This document shows positions 44,346-53,186 of a DNA stretch of 64,000 bases, in pieces. Location of the stretch: positions 6,924,001 through 6,988,000 of the forward strand of contig NZ_AP021874.1 in the NCBI RefSeq assembly GCF_009688945.1, in the 5' to 3' direction. Numbering within the stretch: position 1 is the stretch's first letter; each line of letters begins with the position of its first letter. Below the pieces are notes generated by a model that saw only the letters and a program-made list of their open reading frames with translations, searched no databases and had not been told where the DNA came from. Origin of the DNA: Desulfosarcina alkanivorans (GTDB taxonomy: Bacteria; Desulfobacterota; Desulfobacteria; Desulfobacterales; Desulfosarcinaceae). Made by a program: the position numbers and the translations under genes.

Positions 44346-45163
44346 TGACCACCCAACAAAAAACCATTCTTATTACCGGCGCCACCGACGGGATCGGGCT
44401 GGAAACTGCCAGAATGCTGGTCTCGTCGGGCCACGCCGTCTTGCTGCACGGGCGTAACCCGGCAAAACTGGAAACCGTGGCGCGAACGCTTGCAGCGCTG
44501 TCCGGCGGGGGGGGCGTGGAAAGCTACGTGGCCGACCTGTCACGGTTTGCCGATGTCGAGGCGCTGGCGAAGGCGGTGGCTGAAAAGCACGCCAAGCTCG
44601 ATGTGCTCATCAACAATGCCGGCGTTTACAGCGTGTCCGATCCCCTTACCAAGGATGGGCTCGATGTTCGGTTTGCTGTCAATACGATTGCACCCTATCT
44701 GCTGACCAAACGGCTTCTGCCGCTGCTCGGCGCGTCCGGACGGGTAATCAACCTCTCCTCCGCTGCCCAGGCGACCGTCGATCCGGAAGCGTTGGCCGGA
44801 CGGGTCAACCTGCACGCCGGTATGGCCTATGCGCAAAGCAAGCTGGCGATTACCATGTGGTCACGCGCTATGGCCCTTTCGCTCATGGATGACGGCCCGG
44901 CCGTCATCGCCGTCAATCCCCGGTCGATGCTGGGCAGCAAGATGGTGAAGCAGGCCTATGGCTTGGCCGGCGGCGATCTGCGCATCGGTGCGGAGATTCT
45001 TTGCCGTGCGGCTCTGTCAGATGAATTCGCGGCGGCTTCCGGGCAGTATTTTGACAATGACACCGGTCAGTTTGCCTCGCCCCACCCCGATGCACGGAAC
45101 CCACAGAAATGTGAAGCGATGGTTCGTGTTATCGAAGAACTCCTGGCTGGAGCAATACGATAA
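44345..45163 (+). CDS. short-chain dehydrogenase/reductase (SDR)
   Basis: This 272-residue NAD(P)-dependent oxidoreductase has the nucleotide-binding TxxxGxG motif ITGATDGIGLETARMLV, LDVLINNAGVY, the catalytic Ser in VINLSSAAQ and the YxxxK pair in AYAQSKLAITMWSRAM. Substrate is unknown. Its closest architectural relatives are WW-domain-oxidoreductase/retinol-dehydrogenase-like SDRs. It overlaps the truncated crotonase and is followed 16 nt later by a radical SAM gene. Confidence 0.88.
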   Translation: MTTQQKTILITGATDGIGLETARMLVSSGHAVLLHGRNPAKLETVARTLAALSGGGGVESYVADLSRFADVEALAKAVAEKHAKLDVLINNAGVYSVSDPLTKDGLDVRFAVNTIAPYLLTKRLLPLLGASGRVINLSSAAQATVDPEALAGRVNLHAGMAYAQSKLAITMWSRAMALSLMDDGPAVIAVNPRSMLGSKMVKQAYGLAGGDLRIGAEILCRAALSDEFAAASGQYFDNDTGQFASPHPDARNPQKCEAMVRVIEELLAGAIR

Positions 45164-45179
45164 AAAAATGGAGACAGGC

Positions 45180-46055
45180 ATGTATTACGAAGGAAAAATA
45201 TACCGTCCCTGGATGGAGGCCAACAGCCTGCTGATACAGACAACCCTGGGCTGTACGCATAATAAATGCACATTCTGCGACATGTTCAGGGAAAAGCGGT
45301 TTCGCATCCGGAAGATCGAGGAGATTTTCAAGGATATCGATCGAGCACGGCAGACGTTTCCGCATATCCGGTCCATATTTCTCATTGACGGGAATGTACT
45401 CGCCCTGAAAACCGGTTTTCTTCTGAAGATCCTGGACAAGGTCACCGAGACGTTTCCGGAGTGTGCAAAAATCGCCCTCTACGCCGGGTTGAATGATCTG
45501 AGGCGCAAAAGCGTCGAAGAACTCAAGGAACTGAAGCGGGCCGGGTTGACGCTGGCCTACACCGGATTGGAGTCCGGCGATCCGGTTACACTCGAGCGGA
45601 TAAAGAAAGGCCTGACACCGGAACAGGCCGAAAAGGGAATGGCCCGGGCCAAAGCCGCGGGCATTGACCTCCTCGCGTCCATTATTTTCGGCATCGGTGG
45701 CAGGGACCGTTCCCGGGAACACATTGTTGAAACCACAAGGCTGCTCAACGTTATGAAGCCGGAACAGATCGCTCCCATGGCGCTGACGATCCAGCCGGGC
45801 ACCGAACTTGCCAAACAGGTTGAATCCGGAGAATTCATCCAGGCAACCCCGTTGCAGATCCTTGAAGAGGAAAAATACCTCCTGGAAAACCTGTCGGGTT
45901 TCGAGACCATTTATCGGGGAGATCACGCCAATAACATTGTCTCTTCCAAGGGCATCCTGCCCGAATCCCGTGAGCTGTTCATAGGAAAGATTGACCATGC
46001 AATAGCCAATCATCCGGTTACGGAACACGACGTGCTCATGACATCACCCTGGTAG
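45180..46055 (+). CDS. radical SAM protein of unknown substrate
   Basis: From ATG 45180 (GGAG 6 nt upstream; an alternative ATG at 45168) this is a 291-residue radical SAM enzyme. The cluster motif is QTTLGCTHNKCTFCDMFREK, of the CTHNxCxFC type seen in Elp3/HemN-like proteins. Later segments are FLIDGNVLALKTGFLLKILD, YTGLESGDPVTLERIKKGLT and LLASIIFGIGGRDRSREHIV. No B12-binding or C-terminal accessory domain is present. It is the last gene of the plus-strand group behind promoter copy B. Confidence 0.88.
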   Translation: MYYEGKIYRPWMEANSLLIQTTLGCTHNKCTFCDMFREKRFRIRKIEEIFKDIDRARQTFPHIRSIFLIDGNVLALKTGFLLKILDKVTETFPECAKIALYAGLNDLRRKSVEELKELKRAGLTLAYTGLESGDPVTLERIKKGLTPEQAEKGMARAKAAGIDLLASIIFGIGGRDRSREHIVETTRLLNVMKPEQIAPMALTIQPGTELAKQVESGEFIQATPLQILEEEKYLLENLSGFETIYRGDHANNIVSSKGILPESRELFIGKIDHAIANHPVTEHDVLMTSPW

Positions 46056-46389
46056 AAACAAGCTGTCATATATTCTCATTGAAAGGAAAGGCAATGGATA
46101 TTTCTATCACGTATTGTTCACTGTCCAGATTGGCGGCCATGCTATCCCGGATTCTGACAGGTTTTCCGTTGTAGGATAACTACCTGTAATACAGGGTTAT
46201 ATCAAGTCGTTAAGTTGATGATGGGATGGGCCATCGTTTGTCTGCAGATTCAATGCCCCTTGTCAGTGCATCCGCCCCCTTCAGCGATTTATATTGATAA
46301 TCGTTTGGTATGTTGCTTAAAAATCCGTGTAACGATATAGATGAAGCCAGAATTGAATGATTTCTTCCTTCTAACCGGACCCTTTTCCA
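46056..46389. other. intergenic, no gene recognised
   Basis: 333 nt without a convincing reading frame. It separates the radical SAM gene from the sigma-54 regulator. The last part is AT-rich (46280-46360) and may hold the regulator's promoter, but no clear -35/-10 pair stands out. Confidence 0.5.
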
Positions 46390-47739
46390 TTGAAAGCGCA
46401 CGACCCTTTTAAATTGTTGGCTGTTGACAGCGACGCAAGGGCGCTGGACGACATCCGGGACTGCCTGGCCGAGGGCAAGCTTGACGTTACCACTGCCCCC
46501 TCGGGGGCTGAGGCGCTTCGGGTACTTGAATTCAGCAAAGTGGACCTGGTGGTCCTTGATCTTCAGATACCTGACGTCGACGGACTGTCTCTCCTCCAGT
46601 ATATCCGGGAACATTTTAAAGACATCGAAGTCATTATGACCGCCGAGTTCCCCACTGTTCCCGATGCCGTTCTGGCGATCAAACGGGGAGCTGAAAACCT
46701 CCTTGTCAAGCCATTGCAGCCCGATGAATTGCGCTCAACCGTCAATCGCCTGATTGGAAAATTAAGCCATCGCCGGGCGCTGGTGTTTGAGTGTACACCG
46801 CCGGAAACCTATGGCCTGATCGGCATATCCGATGGCATTTGCAACGTTATCGAACGCATAGAACGTGCCGCCGCCATCAACGCCAACGTTCTCATCCATG
46901 GTGAAAGCGGCACCGGCAAAGAGCTTGTCGCTCGGGCGATTCACTACGGCGGCGACAGGGCAGCGGCCCGCTTTGTGCCGGTCAACTGCACGGCAATTCC
47001 TGATACTTTAATCGAGAGCGAACTGTTCGGCCACGTCAAAGGGGCCTTCACCGGAGCCAAGGATTCCAGGGCGGGATTTTTTCAAATCGCCGACGGCGGG
47101 ACCATCTTCCTTGATGAGATTGGTGATGCCAGCCTTAATCTGCAGGGGAAACTGCTGCGCGTCCTCCAGAACAAGGAAATCCATATTGTCGGCTCCAGCC
47201 ACGTTCGCAAGGTTGATACCCGCATCATCGCGGCGACGCACAAAGATCTTCTGGCCATGGTCGATAAAAACCTTTTCCGGGAAGATTTATATTACAGGCT
47301 GGATGTCGTTGATATTTATGTGCCGCCCTTGCGTGAGCGGCCGGCGGATATCCTGCCCCTGGTCAATCATTTCCTGAACCAGTATGCGAAAGAGATGGGC
47401 ATTGAACCGCCGATCTTTACAGACCGGGCGATAGAAAACCTGAAAAATCACAGCTGGCCGGGCAATGTCCGTGAACTCGAGAACCTGGCGCAACGTCTCC
47501 TTGTAAATGCAGACAGCGACACCCTCGACGTGGCGGATTTGCCGAAAACAATGCGCCAGGGCGTGCGGCCCAGAGCCGAAGGGCTTCAAACCCTGAGTGC
47601 GTTGGAGGCCGAGCACATATTGCGCGTGCTGGAGTCCACCGGTGGCAATAAAACCCGGGCCGCCGCTATTCTCGGGATCGACCGCAAAACCCTGCGTGAA
47701 AAACTAAAACGCATTGTTGAGATCCACCAACCGGGGTAA
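46390..47739 (+). CDS. sigma-54-dependent response regulator (NtrC type)
   Basis: This 449-residue activator starts at a TTG (46390). An in-frame TAA just upstream leaves no other start. The receiver domain (about 1-115) has the phospho-Asp in VVLDLQIPDVDGL and Lys in LVKPLQPDEL. The AAA+ domain (about 140-375) is complete: Walker A GESGTGKELVARAI, the sigma-54 contact loop GHVKGAFTGAKDS, Walker B GGTIFLDEIGD and arginine-finger FREDLYYRLDV. The C-terminal Fis-type HTH is GGNKTRAAAILGIDRKTLRE. It most likely activates the sigma-54 promoter at 47922, which precedes the kinase-receiver-TSUP operon. Confidence 0.93.
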   Translation: MKAHDPFKLLAVDSDARALDDIRDCLAEGKLDVTTAPSGAEALRVLEFSKVDLVVLDLQIPDVDGLSLLQYIREHFKDIEVIMTAEFPTVPDAVLAIKRGAENLLVKPLQPDELRSTVNRLIGKLSHRRALVFECTPPETYGLIGISDGICNVIERIERAAAINANVLIHGESGTGKELVARAIHYGGDRAAARFVPVNCTAIPDTLIESELFGHVKGAFTGAKDSRAGFFQIADGGTIFLDEIGDASLNLQGKLLRVLQNKEIHIVGSSHVRKVDTRIIAATHKDLLAMVDKNLFREDLYYRLDVVDIYVPPLRERPADILPLVNHFLNQYAKEMGIEPPIFTDRAIENLKNHSWPGNVRELENLAQRLLVNADSDTLDVADLPKTMRQGVRPRAEGLQTLSALEAEHILRVLESTGGNKTRAAAILGIDRKTLREKLKRIVEIHQPG

Positions 47740-47766
47740 AACGCCCCGCCGGGGTAAAACGCCCCG
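47731..47766 (+). repeat. two exact tandem copies of an 18-bp hairpin unit
   Basis: CCGGGGTAAAACGCCCCG occurs twice head to tail. Each unit can fold as a CGGGG/CCCCG stem. The first copy supplies the stop codon of the sigma-54 regulator (GGG TAA). No T-tract follows, so termination is uncertain. Confidence 0.85.
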
Positions 47767-47921
47767 CCCGTTTGGCCCCCTTTCTGCCAATTTTGATCCT
47801 GCTTTCGCCGTACACGACCCTGCCGCTCATTCCTCCTTGTCGGGCAAAACAGCAAAATAATAATTAATATCAGGCTGTTAAAAAATTTAATGTGGTTGGA
47901 TATGTGCTTGTTCACGTATTC

Positions 47922-47937
47922 TGGCCTGTCTTTTGCT
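47922..47937 (+). promoter_or_regulatory. sigma-54 promoter of the histidine-kinase operon
   Basis: TGGCCTGTCTTTTGCT matches the -24/-12 consensus TGGCACG-N4-TTGCW with correct GG-to-GC spacing. It lies 49 nt before the kinase ATG and 183 nt after the stop of the sigma-54 activator. The adjacent activator makes the assignment more credible. It is a sequence prediction only. Confidence 0.65.
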
Positions 47938-47985
47938 CAGTTGGGACCCGACCGGAACTGCATCCAACCCTGAAAGGACCGGCAC

Positions 47986-49692
47986 ATGAACCCAAGGGAT
48001 ATCGAGCGAAAAAACTACTACCGACCGCTCCGGCGCAATATCCTGCTCGTCGTGATCTTCGTATCGTTTATTCCTTTGATTGTCGTCAGCAGCGGTATCC
48101 TGTTGCATATGTACACCAATTACCAGGAAAAAGTCCGGGTTCATCTCGAAACGCTGGTTAAAAAGCATAAACAGAATATTGATCACTTCCTGCGGGAGCG
48201 TCAAAACAACATCTCCTTTTTGGCCGACGTATACTCCTACGAATATCTGAGCGACAGTACCAACCTTTCCGCACTGCTGCAAAAGCTTCAAAGCACGTAT
48301 GGTTATGTCTTTTCGGATATCGGCGTTGTGCGGGCCGATGGCGGTCAGGTTTCCTATGCCGGCCCCTTTCAACTGGAAAGAGCCCAATACGACGATGCGG
48401 ACTGGTTCCAGGCCGCCATTCGGACCGATGCCTATACCAGCGATGTCTTTAAAGGGCTGCGGGGATTTACCCATTTCATCGTCACCGCACGCAAAGAAGT
48501 GGACGGGCAGCCCTGGATTCTGCGGGCCACCGTGGATTTTCTGGCCTTTAACGACGTGGTCGAAAATATCCTTATCGGTCAGACCGGTTTCGCCCGCATC
48601 ATCAATCGCGTCGGTGCGTTGCAGACCCGGACCGCCGGACGTCCAGTGCCCGAAAATCATGCATATCTGGAACTCTTCCGGCATCCGGACCGAACCGGAA
48701 AGGGTGACATTCGGTTCGGCACCCGAAAAGACGAACACGGTGAAGACCTGATCTACGTGGCCGGTATGCTGAAAAACAACCAATGGGCCCTGATTTTCCA
48801 ACAGGATAAAAAAGACGCGTTTCGCGATTTCTACAGGACACGCAACATTATCTTTCTGGCATTTGGCCTGGGCGGTATCGCCATCGCCACCATGGCCACC
48901 GTGCTTTCCGGGCGAATGGTCAACCGCATTGCCGCAGCCGACCGGGAGAAGGTCCTTATGAACAAGCAGATCGTCGAAAGTGGTCATCTGGCCTCACTGG
49001 GAGAACTGGCGGCTGGCATTGCGCATGAGATTAACAATCCCGTGGCAATCATGGTGGAGGAAGCCGGATGGATCGAGGATCTGCTTGAAGAGGAAACCTC
49101 ATGTGAAAGTGAAAACCGGGGCGAGTTCAAACGCGCATTAACCCAAATTCGCAACCAGGGAATCCGGGCACGCGACATCACCCATAAACTGCTAAGCTTC
49201 GCCAGGCGATCGGACAGCCGCATGGACCGGGTCGACGTTAACGATTTGATCAGAGATATCGTCAGTCTGTCGGCACAGCAGGCAAGGTACAACAATGTTG
49301 AAATCAAGACCAGTCTCCTGGATTCCCTGCCGGCCGTCTGGGCATCACAGACCGAACTCCAGCAGGTGCTGATCAATCTGATCAACAATGCCATTGATGC
49401 AATCGACAGGCAGGGGGGGATCATTGAGGTCAAGACCTGGCGGCCGGCCTATGACAGAGTCCACTTTAGCGTTCAGGACAATGGCCCCGGCATACCCGAG
49501 GCAAACCTCAAACGGATATTCGAACCCTTTTTTACAACCAAGCCGGTCGGCAAAGGCACGGGACTGGGGTTGTCGATCTGCTACGGAATAATCAATACGA
49601 TGGGCGGCGATATCGTAGCGGAAAGCCGGGTTGGAGACGGAACCCGGTTTGAAGTCAGCCTTCCGGTCAATGCGCCGAAGCGCAGCAGGTAA
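47986..49692 (+). CDS. membrane sensor histidine kinase with dCache-type extracytoplasmic domain
   Basis: This 568-residue kinase starts at ATG 47986 (GAAAGGA upstream). TM1 is at about 18-42 (ILLVVIFVSFIPLIVVSSGI). A double-cache-like sensor domain follows (about 45-275; DIGVVRADGGQVSYAGPF, DADWFQAAIRTDAYTSDVFK, WALIFQQDKKDAF), then TM2 (about 282-305). The HisKA box carries the phospho-His in LGELAAGIAHEINNPVAIM. The HATPase domain has NLINNAIDAID, DNGPGIPE and GKGTGLGLSICYGI. Cache domains sense small molecules outside the membrane. It is the first gene of the operon with three receivers and a TSUP exporter. Confidence 0.93.
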   Translation: MNPRDIERKNYYRPLRRNILLVVIFVSFIPLIVVSSGILLHMYTNYQEKVRVHLETLVKKHKQNIDHFLRERQNNISFLADVYSYEYLSDSTNLSALLQKLQSTYGYVFSDIGVVRADGGQVSYAGPFQLERAQYDDADWFQAAIRTDAYTSDVFKGLRGFTHFIVTARKEVDGQPWILRATVDFLAFNDVVENILIGQTGFARIINRVGALQTRTAGRPVPENHAYLELFRHPDRTGKGDIRFGTRKDEHGEDLIYVAGMLKNNQWALIFQQDKKDAFRDFYRTRNIIFLAFGLGGIAIATMATVLSGRMVNRIAAADREKVLMNKQIVESGHLASLGELAAGIAHEINNPVAIMVEEAGWIEDLLEEETSCESENRGEFKRALTQIRNQGIRARDITHKLLSFARRSDSRMDRVDVNDLIRDIVSLSAQQARYNNVEIKTSLLDSLPAVWASQTELQQVLINLINNAIDAIDRQGGIIEVKTWRPAYDRVHFSVQDNGPGIPEANLKRIFEPFFTTKPVGKGTGLGLSICYGIINTMGGDIVAESRVGDGTRFEVSLPVNAPKRSR

Positions 49693-49744
49693 AACACGGC
49701 CGTGGTTACAAGCTGAAAGCCCTAACCCCATAAGGAGAAAAACA

Positions 49745-50179
49745 ATGACAATCGCTAATTTGCTTCTGGTCGATGACGAAACCGCCTTTGTGGACGCCAT
49801 GGCCCGGCGTCTGAAGAAACGCGATTTCGAGGTCTTCACCGCACATTCGGGGATGGACGCCCTGGATGTGCTCAGCCAAAACGGCGAGAAAATCGAGGTC
49901 GTCATTCTGGATGTCAAAATGCCCGGTATGGACGGTATCGAAACCCTTGCCGAAATCAAGCGAAAATACCCTTTGATCGAGGTCGTGATGCTGACGGGGC
50001 ATGCCACTGTCTCCTCCGCCATCGACGGCATGAAACAGGGTGCCTTTGACTATCTGATGAAACCTTGCGACATGGCGGTCCTCGTAGACAAAGTCAATGA
50101 GGCGGCCGCCAAAAAGCGTCAGCAGGAGGAGAAAATTATCGAAGCCCGGATGAAGGCCATCACTACCCGGCGCGCATAG
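49745..50179 (+). CDS. single-domain response regulator 1
   Basis: This 144-residue receiver starts MTIANLLLVDDETAFVDAMA, with phospho-acceptor VVILDVKMPGMDGIETL, Thr in VVMLTGHATVS and Lys in YLMKPCDMAVL. A short charged tail (KKRQQEEKIIEARMKAITTR) replaces an output domain. It follows the kinase by 52 nt and abuts the next receiver. Single-domain receivers usually relay phosphate or bind a partner protein. Confidence 0.93.
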   Translation: MTIANLLLVDDETAFVDAMARRLKKRDFEVFTAHSGMDALDVLSQNGEKIEVVILDVKMPGMDGIETLAEIKRKYPLIEVVMLTGHATVSSAIDGMKQGAFDYLMKPCDMAVLVDKVNEAAAKKRQQEEKIIEARMKAITTRRA

Positions 50180-50188
50180 GTGTCTATC

Positions 50189-50584
50189 ATGAAATCAATC
50201 CCGAACGAACCGATTCGGCTGCTGCTGATCGACGATGAAGACGCTTTCGTCCGTGTGCTGACCAAAAGGATGGCCAAGCGGCATATCGATGTAACCCCCG
50301 CCTTCAGCGGCACCGAGGCGCTTCAGCGCATGCGCCGGGCGGATTTTGACGTGGCGATGCTGGATCTCAAAATGGAGGGCATGGATGGCATCGAAGTCTT
50401 GAAAATACTCAAGAAAATGGTTCCCCAACTGCCCGTTATCATGCTGACCGGTCACGGGTGCCACGTTTCGGCCCAGGATGCCATTGCCAACGGTGCCTTT
50501 GATTATCTTTCGAAACCCTACGACTTCGAAGACCTTCTGCATAAAATCCGCGAGGCCCATCAAAGCGGAAAGGATGCCTTATGA
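50189..50584 (+). CDS. single-domain response regulator 2
   Basis: This is a 131-residue receiver (134 if the GTG at 50180 is used). It has IRLLLIDDEDAFVRVLTKRM, phospho-acceptor VAMLDLKMEGMDGIEVL, VIMLTGHGCHVS and LSKPYDFEDLL. It has no output domain. The stop overlaps the start of the third receiver (ATGA). Sequence identity among the three is moderate, so they are diverged paralogues rather than recent copies. Confidence 0.92.
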   Translation: MKSIPNEPIRLLLIDDEDAFVRVLTKRMAKRHIDVTPAFSGTEALQRMRRADFDVAMLDLKMEGMDGIEVLKILKKMVPQLPVIMLTGHGCHVSAQDAIANGAFDYLSKPYDFEDLLHKIREAHQSGKDAL

Positions 50585-51012
50585 CCGATTTCACGGTGAT
50601 GTTGGTGGACGATGAGAAGGATTTCCTCGAGCCGTTGGCCAAACGCCTGGAGAAACGCAATCTGCGTGTGCTCAAGGCAGGCAACGGTGAGGCCGGTCTG
50701 GAGATGATCCGGCAGACGCCTGTGGATCTTGTGTTGCTGGATGTGCGCATGCCCGGGATGGACGGGATCGAGGTGCTGCGGGCCATAAAGGCTTCCGATC
50801 CGACGATCGAGGTGGTCCTGCTGACGGGGCACGCCAGTGTCGAGGCTGCTTATGAGGGCATTGCCCAGGGGGCTTTTGACTACCTGATGAAACCCGTCGG
50901 TATCGATGAACTTATGTTCAAACTTCAGGATGCTTACAAGGCCCGCACGATAAGCTTGAAATGCAACAAACAGGGGGCTTCCCCTGATGAGTGCAACCAA
51001 AAATTTCAATGA
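50581..51012 (+). CDS. single-domain response regulator 3
   Basis: This 143-residue receiver has FTVMLVDDEKDFLEPLAKRL, phospho-acceptor LVLLDVRMPGMDGIEVL, VVLLTGHASVEAAYEGIAQG and YLMKPVGIDELMFKL. A short tail with KCNKQGASPDECNQKFQ ends the protein. It overlaps receiver 2 by 4 nt and lies 16 nt before the TSUP start, so expression is coupled through the whole operon. Confidence 0.93.
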   Translation: MTDFTVMLVDDEKDFLEPLAKRLEKRNLRVLKAGNGEAGLEMIRQTPVDLVLLDVRMPGMDGIEVLRAIKASDPTIEVVLLTGHASVEAAYEGIAQGAFDYLMKPVGIDELMFKLQDAYKARTISLKCNKQGASPDECNQKFQ

Positions 51013-51028
51013 AAGGAGCTTGATTGCC

Positions 51029-52321
51029 ATGAGTTTTTTCAAACAATGGGCGCAATTCATGCTCGCCGGCGCGAAAGCACATGCCCGGTGGGAGAAGGAG
51101 ATGTCCGACAACATTCTGGGGAGTCCCAAACGTTTGATGGTTCTTGGACTGTTTTTGCTGCCGGTTATCGTCGGCGGCATTGCCTTTGCGGATCAGTTGG
51201 TCAGCGAGATACCGGATGTGCTGGGGGGTAAGAAGGCTTACAGCCCGTCCTTTTTCACCACCGGCATCTTTCTGGCTTCAATCCTGATCGGCCTTGGCGC
51301 CGGATTGATTACCGGCTGCATCGGCGCCGGGGGCGGTTTCATCATCGCTCCGGCCCTGATGAGTGCCGGCATCAAAGGTATCCTGGCCGTTGGCACCGAC
51401 CTTTTTCACATTTTTGCCAAGGCCATCATGGGCAGCGTGATCCATCGAAAACTGGGAAACATTTCGGTTCCCCTGGCGCTGATTTTTCTTATCGGCGCCA
51501 TTCTTGGGGCAACCTGCGGGGGCGTGATCAACCGTGTGCTCTACGAGATCAATCCCGTGCTGAGCGATGCCTTCATCACCACGATTTATGTTCTCATGCT
51601 GGGGTTGCTGGGGATGTATGCCCTGACGGATTTTCTCAAAGCCCGCAGTAGGGGGGATGCCGGCGGGGCCCACGATCATGGCGGCAAGTCCGAAGGTGCC
51701 GATCTTGGGTCCCTGCCCCAGAAACTGCAGGGCATGCGGATTCCTCCCATGGTTACCTTCGATAAGGATATCGTTCCCGGGGGGCGCCAGATTTCTTCTG
51801 TCTTTCTGGTGCTCAGCGGTGCCCTGGTGGGATTTGCGGCGGCGATCATGGGTGTCGGTGGCGGGTTTTTGACCTTTCCGATTTTTGTCTATGTACTGGG
51901 TGTTTCCTCCATGACCACGGTTGGCACAGACATCTTCCAGATCGTCTTTACCGCCGGTTATGCCGCTGTCAGCCAGTACGCCATTTACGGGTTCATTTTC
52001 TACACACTGGCCATGGGCATGCTGCTCGGTTCGCTCATCGGCATCCAGATCGGGGCCATGGTCACCAAGGTTGTCAGCGGCATCACCATCCGCGGGTTCT
52101 ACGCAATGGCCGTGCTGGCGGGGTTCGTCAACCGGGTTTTTGCCCTGCCCGGCAAACTCGGCGCCATGGACATCATTTCCATCGCACCGGCTACGGCCAA
52201 GATCCTCGACACGATTGGTATCTGGGCCTTTTTCATCGTGATCGGCGGTTTCGGCGTTTGGGTGATTGGCACCTTTTTGCGCAATATCAAGAACCTCAAG
52301 AAAGCGGAGGTGGCATCATGA
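51029..52321 (+). CDS. TauE/SafE (TSUP) family anion exporter
   Basis: This 430-residue inner-membrane protein starts at ATG 51029 (AAAGGAG upstream; a frame from 50987 is also open). An N-terminal helix (MVLGLFLLPVIVGGIAFADQ) precedes the two TSUP repeats, each with the glycine-rich motif: LGAGLITGCIGAGGGFIIAP and VGFAAAIMGVGGGFLTFPIF. A 60-residue charged loop (about 205-265, with DAGGAHDHGGKSEGADLGSL) separates the halves. TSUP proteins move sulfite, sulfonates or related anions. Sulfur chemistry of a sulfate reducer makes sulfite or sulfoacetate plausible, but this is inference. It overlaps the next gene by ATGA. Confidence 0.9.
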   Translation: MSFFKQWAQFMLAGAKAHARWEKEMSDNILGSPKRLMVLGLFLLPVIVGGIAFADQLVSEIPDVLGGKKAYSPSFFTTGIFLASILIGLGAGLITGCIGAGGGFIIAPALMSAGIKGILAVGTDLFHIFAKAIMGSVIHRKLGNISVPLALIFLIGAILGATCGGVINRVLYEINPVLSDAFITTIYVLMLGLLGMYALTDFLKARSRGDAGGAHDHGGKSEGADLGSLPQKLQGMRIPPMVTFDKDIVPGGRQISSVFLVLSGALVGFAAAIMGVGGGFLTFPIFVYVLGVSSMTTVGTDIFQIVFTAGYAAVSQYAIYGFIFYTLAMGMLLGSLIGIQIGAMVTKVVSGITIRGFYAMAVLAGFVNRVFALPGKLGAMDIISIAPATAKILDTIGIWAFFIVIGGFGVWVIGTFLRNIKNLKKAEVAS

Positions 52322-53007
52322 TAGCGGATAAGAAGATCTTTTTCATGGGGTCCGGCCTGCTGGTCGGGTTTGCGGTGGTGTTTTGCATCCTGTTTATGCC
52401 GATCTTCGGCGCCGGACAAAATGCGCTGAACTATTTTGACAATCTGTTTAATTCCATTTCCAAAGGGTCGGCCTATTACATTCCGGATCTGGTCAAAAAA
52501 AATGAGGCCTTTGACGGTCGGGAGGTCGCGGTGACAATCGATGCCGGTTCCGCAGAGCAGGCGGAGCGCACGACCATGCTGCTCTGGAAGGCCGGAGCCG
52601 CGGCCGAAGTCGATGACACCAAGGTTTCGTTAAAGGGTGATCTGGGAAGAATTCTGGCGGCCGGCCTCGAGGACGCCGATCTTCTGTTTCACAACCGATC
52701 CGAGGCCCTGCAGACCAAGTACGGCTTTGACGGGCGCGAGGCGCTCTACAGCTGGTGGAACGCCCTCAAGGGAATGGACAAGGAACTTAAGAAGCAAAAG
52801 CAATTTGAGAATGCCGCATTTGTGGCCACGGTGCAGGCCAAGGCCGTCGAGGTGGCGTTCAACTTCAACGGCATCGAGCCTCAGAATATTACCGACAAGA
52901 TATGGATCGTTATCTTTGCCCTGGCGTTTTACATCATCTACACGTTATGGTTCGGCTTTTCCATCATGTACATGTTCGAAGGCTGGGGAATGGAACTTGA
53001 GCATTAA
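52318..53007 (+). CDS. two-TM protein with soluble domain, partner of the TSUP exporter
   Basis: This 229-residue protein starts MIADKKIFFMGSGLLVGFAV in an ATGA overlap with the TSUP stop. TM helices lie at about 7-30 (FMGSGLLVGFAVVFCILFMP) and 200-222 (IWIVIFALAFYIIYTLWFGF). The 165 residues between them (NYFDNLFNSISKGSAYYIPD, LLWKAGAAAEVDDTKVSLKG, RSEALQTKYGFDGREALYSW) are soluble and helical, probably in the periplasm. I do not recognise the family. Its translational coupling to the TSUP gene suggests that they form a complex. Confidence 0.8.
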   Translation: MIADKKIFFMGSGLLVGFAVVFCILFMPIFGAGQNALNYFDNLFNSISKGSAYYIPDLVKKNEAFDGREVAVTIDAGSAEQAERTTMLLWKAGAAAEVDDTKVSLKGDLGRILAAGLEDADLLFHNRSEALQTKYGFDGREALYSWWNALKGMDKELKKQKQFENAAFVATVQAKAVEVAFNFNGIEPQNITDKIWIVIFALAFYIIYTLWFGFSIMYMFEGWGMELEH

Positions 53008-53186
53008 CACCATCGACCCGGGGTCTTTCCGCACTCTTTACCGGATGCGGGAAGACCCTGATGATCAGCGCGTAAAAACACACCCGGCATGAACCCACAC
53101 CGAACGCCCCGAAATTACGGGCTGCCGGGAAGTCGTGCCGGGTCTGCAATGACCCCTTTGATTGTTATGCGAGGCGTGGCCAGACC

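Noticed and set aside
47986..49692. Chemoreceptor instead of kinase for the cache protein
   Set aside because: A clear HisKA box and HATPase motifs follow TM2. There is no MCP signalling domain.
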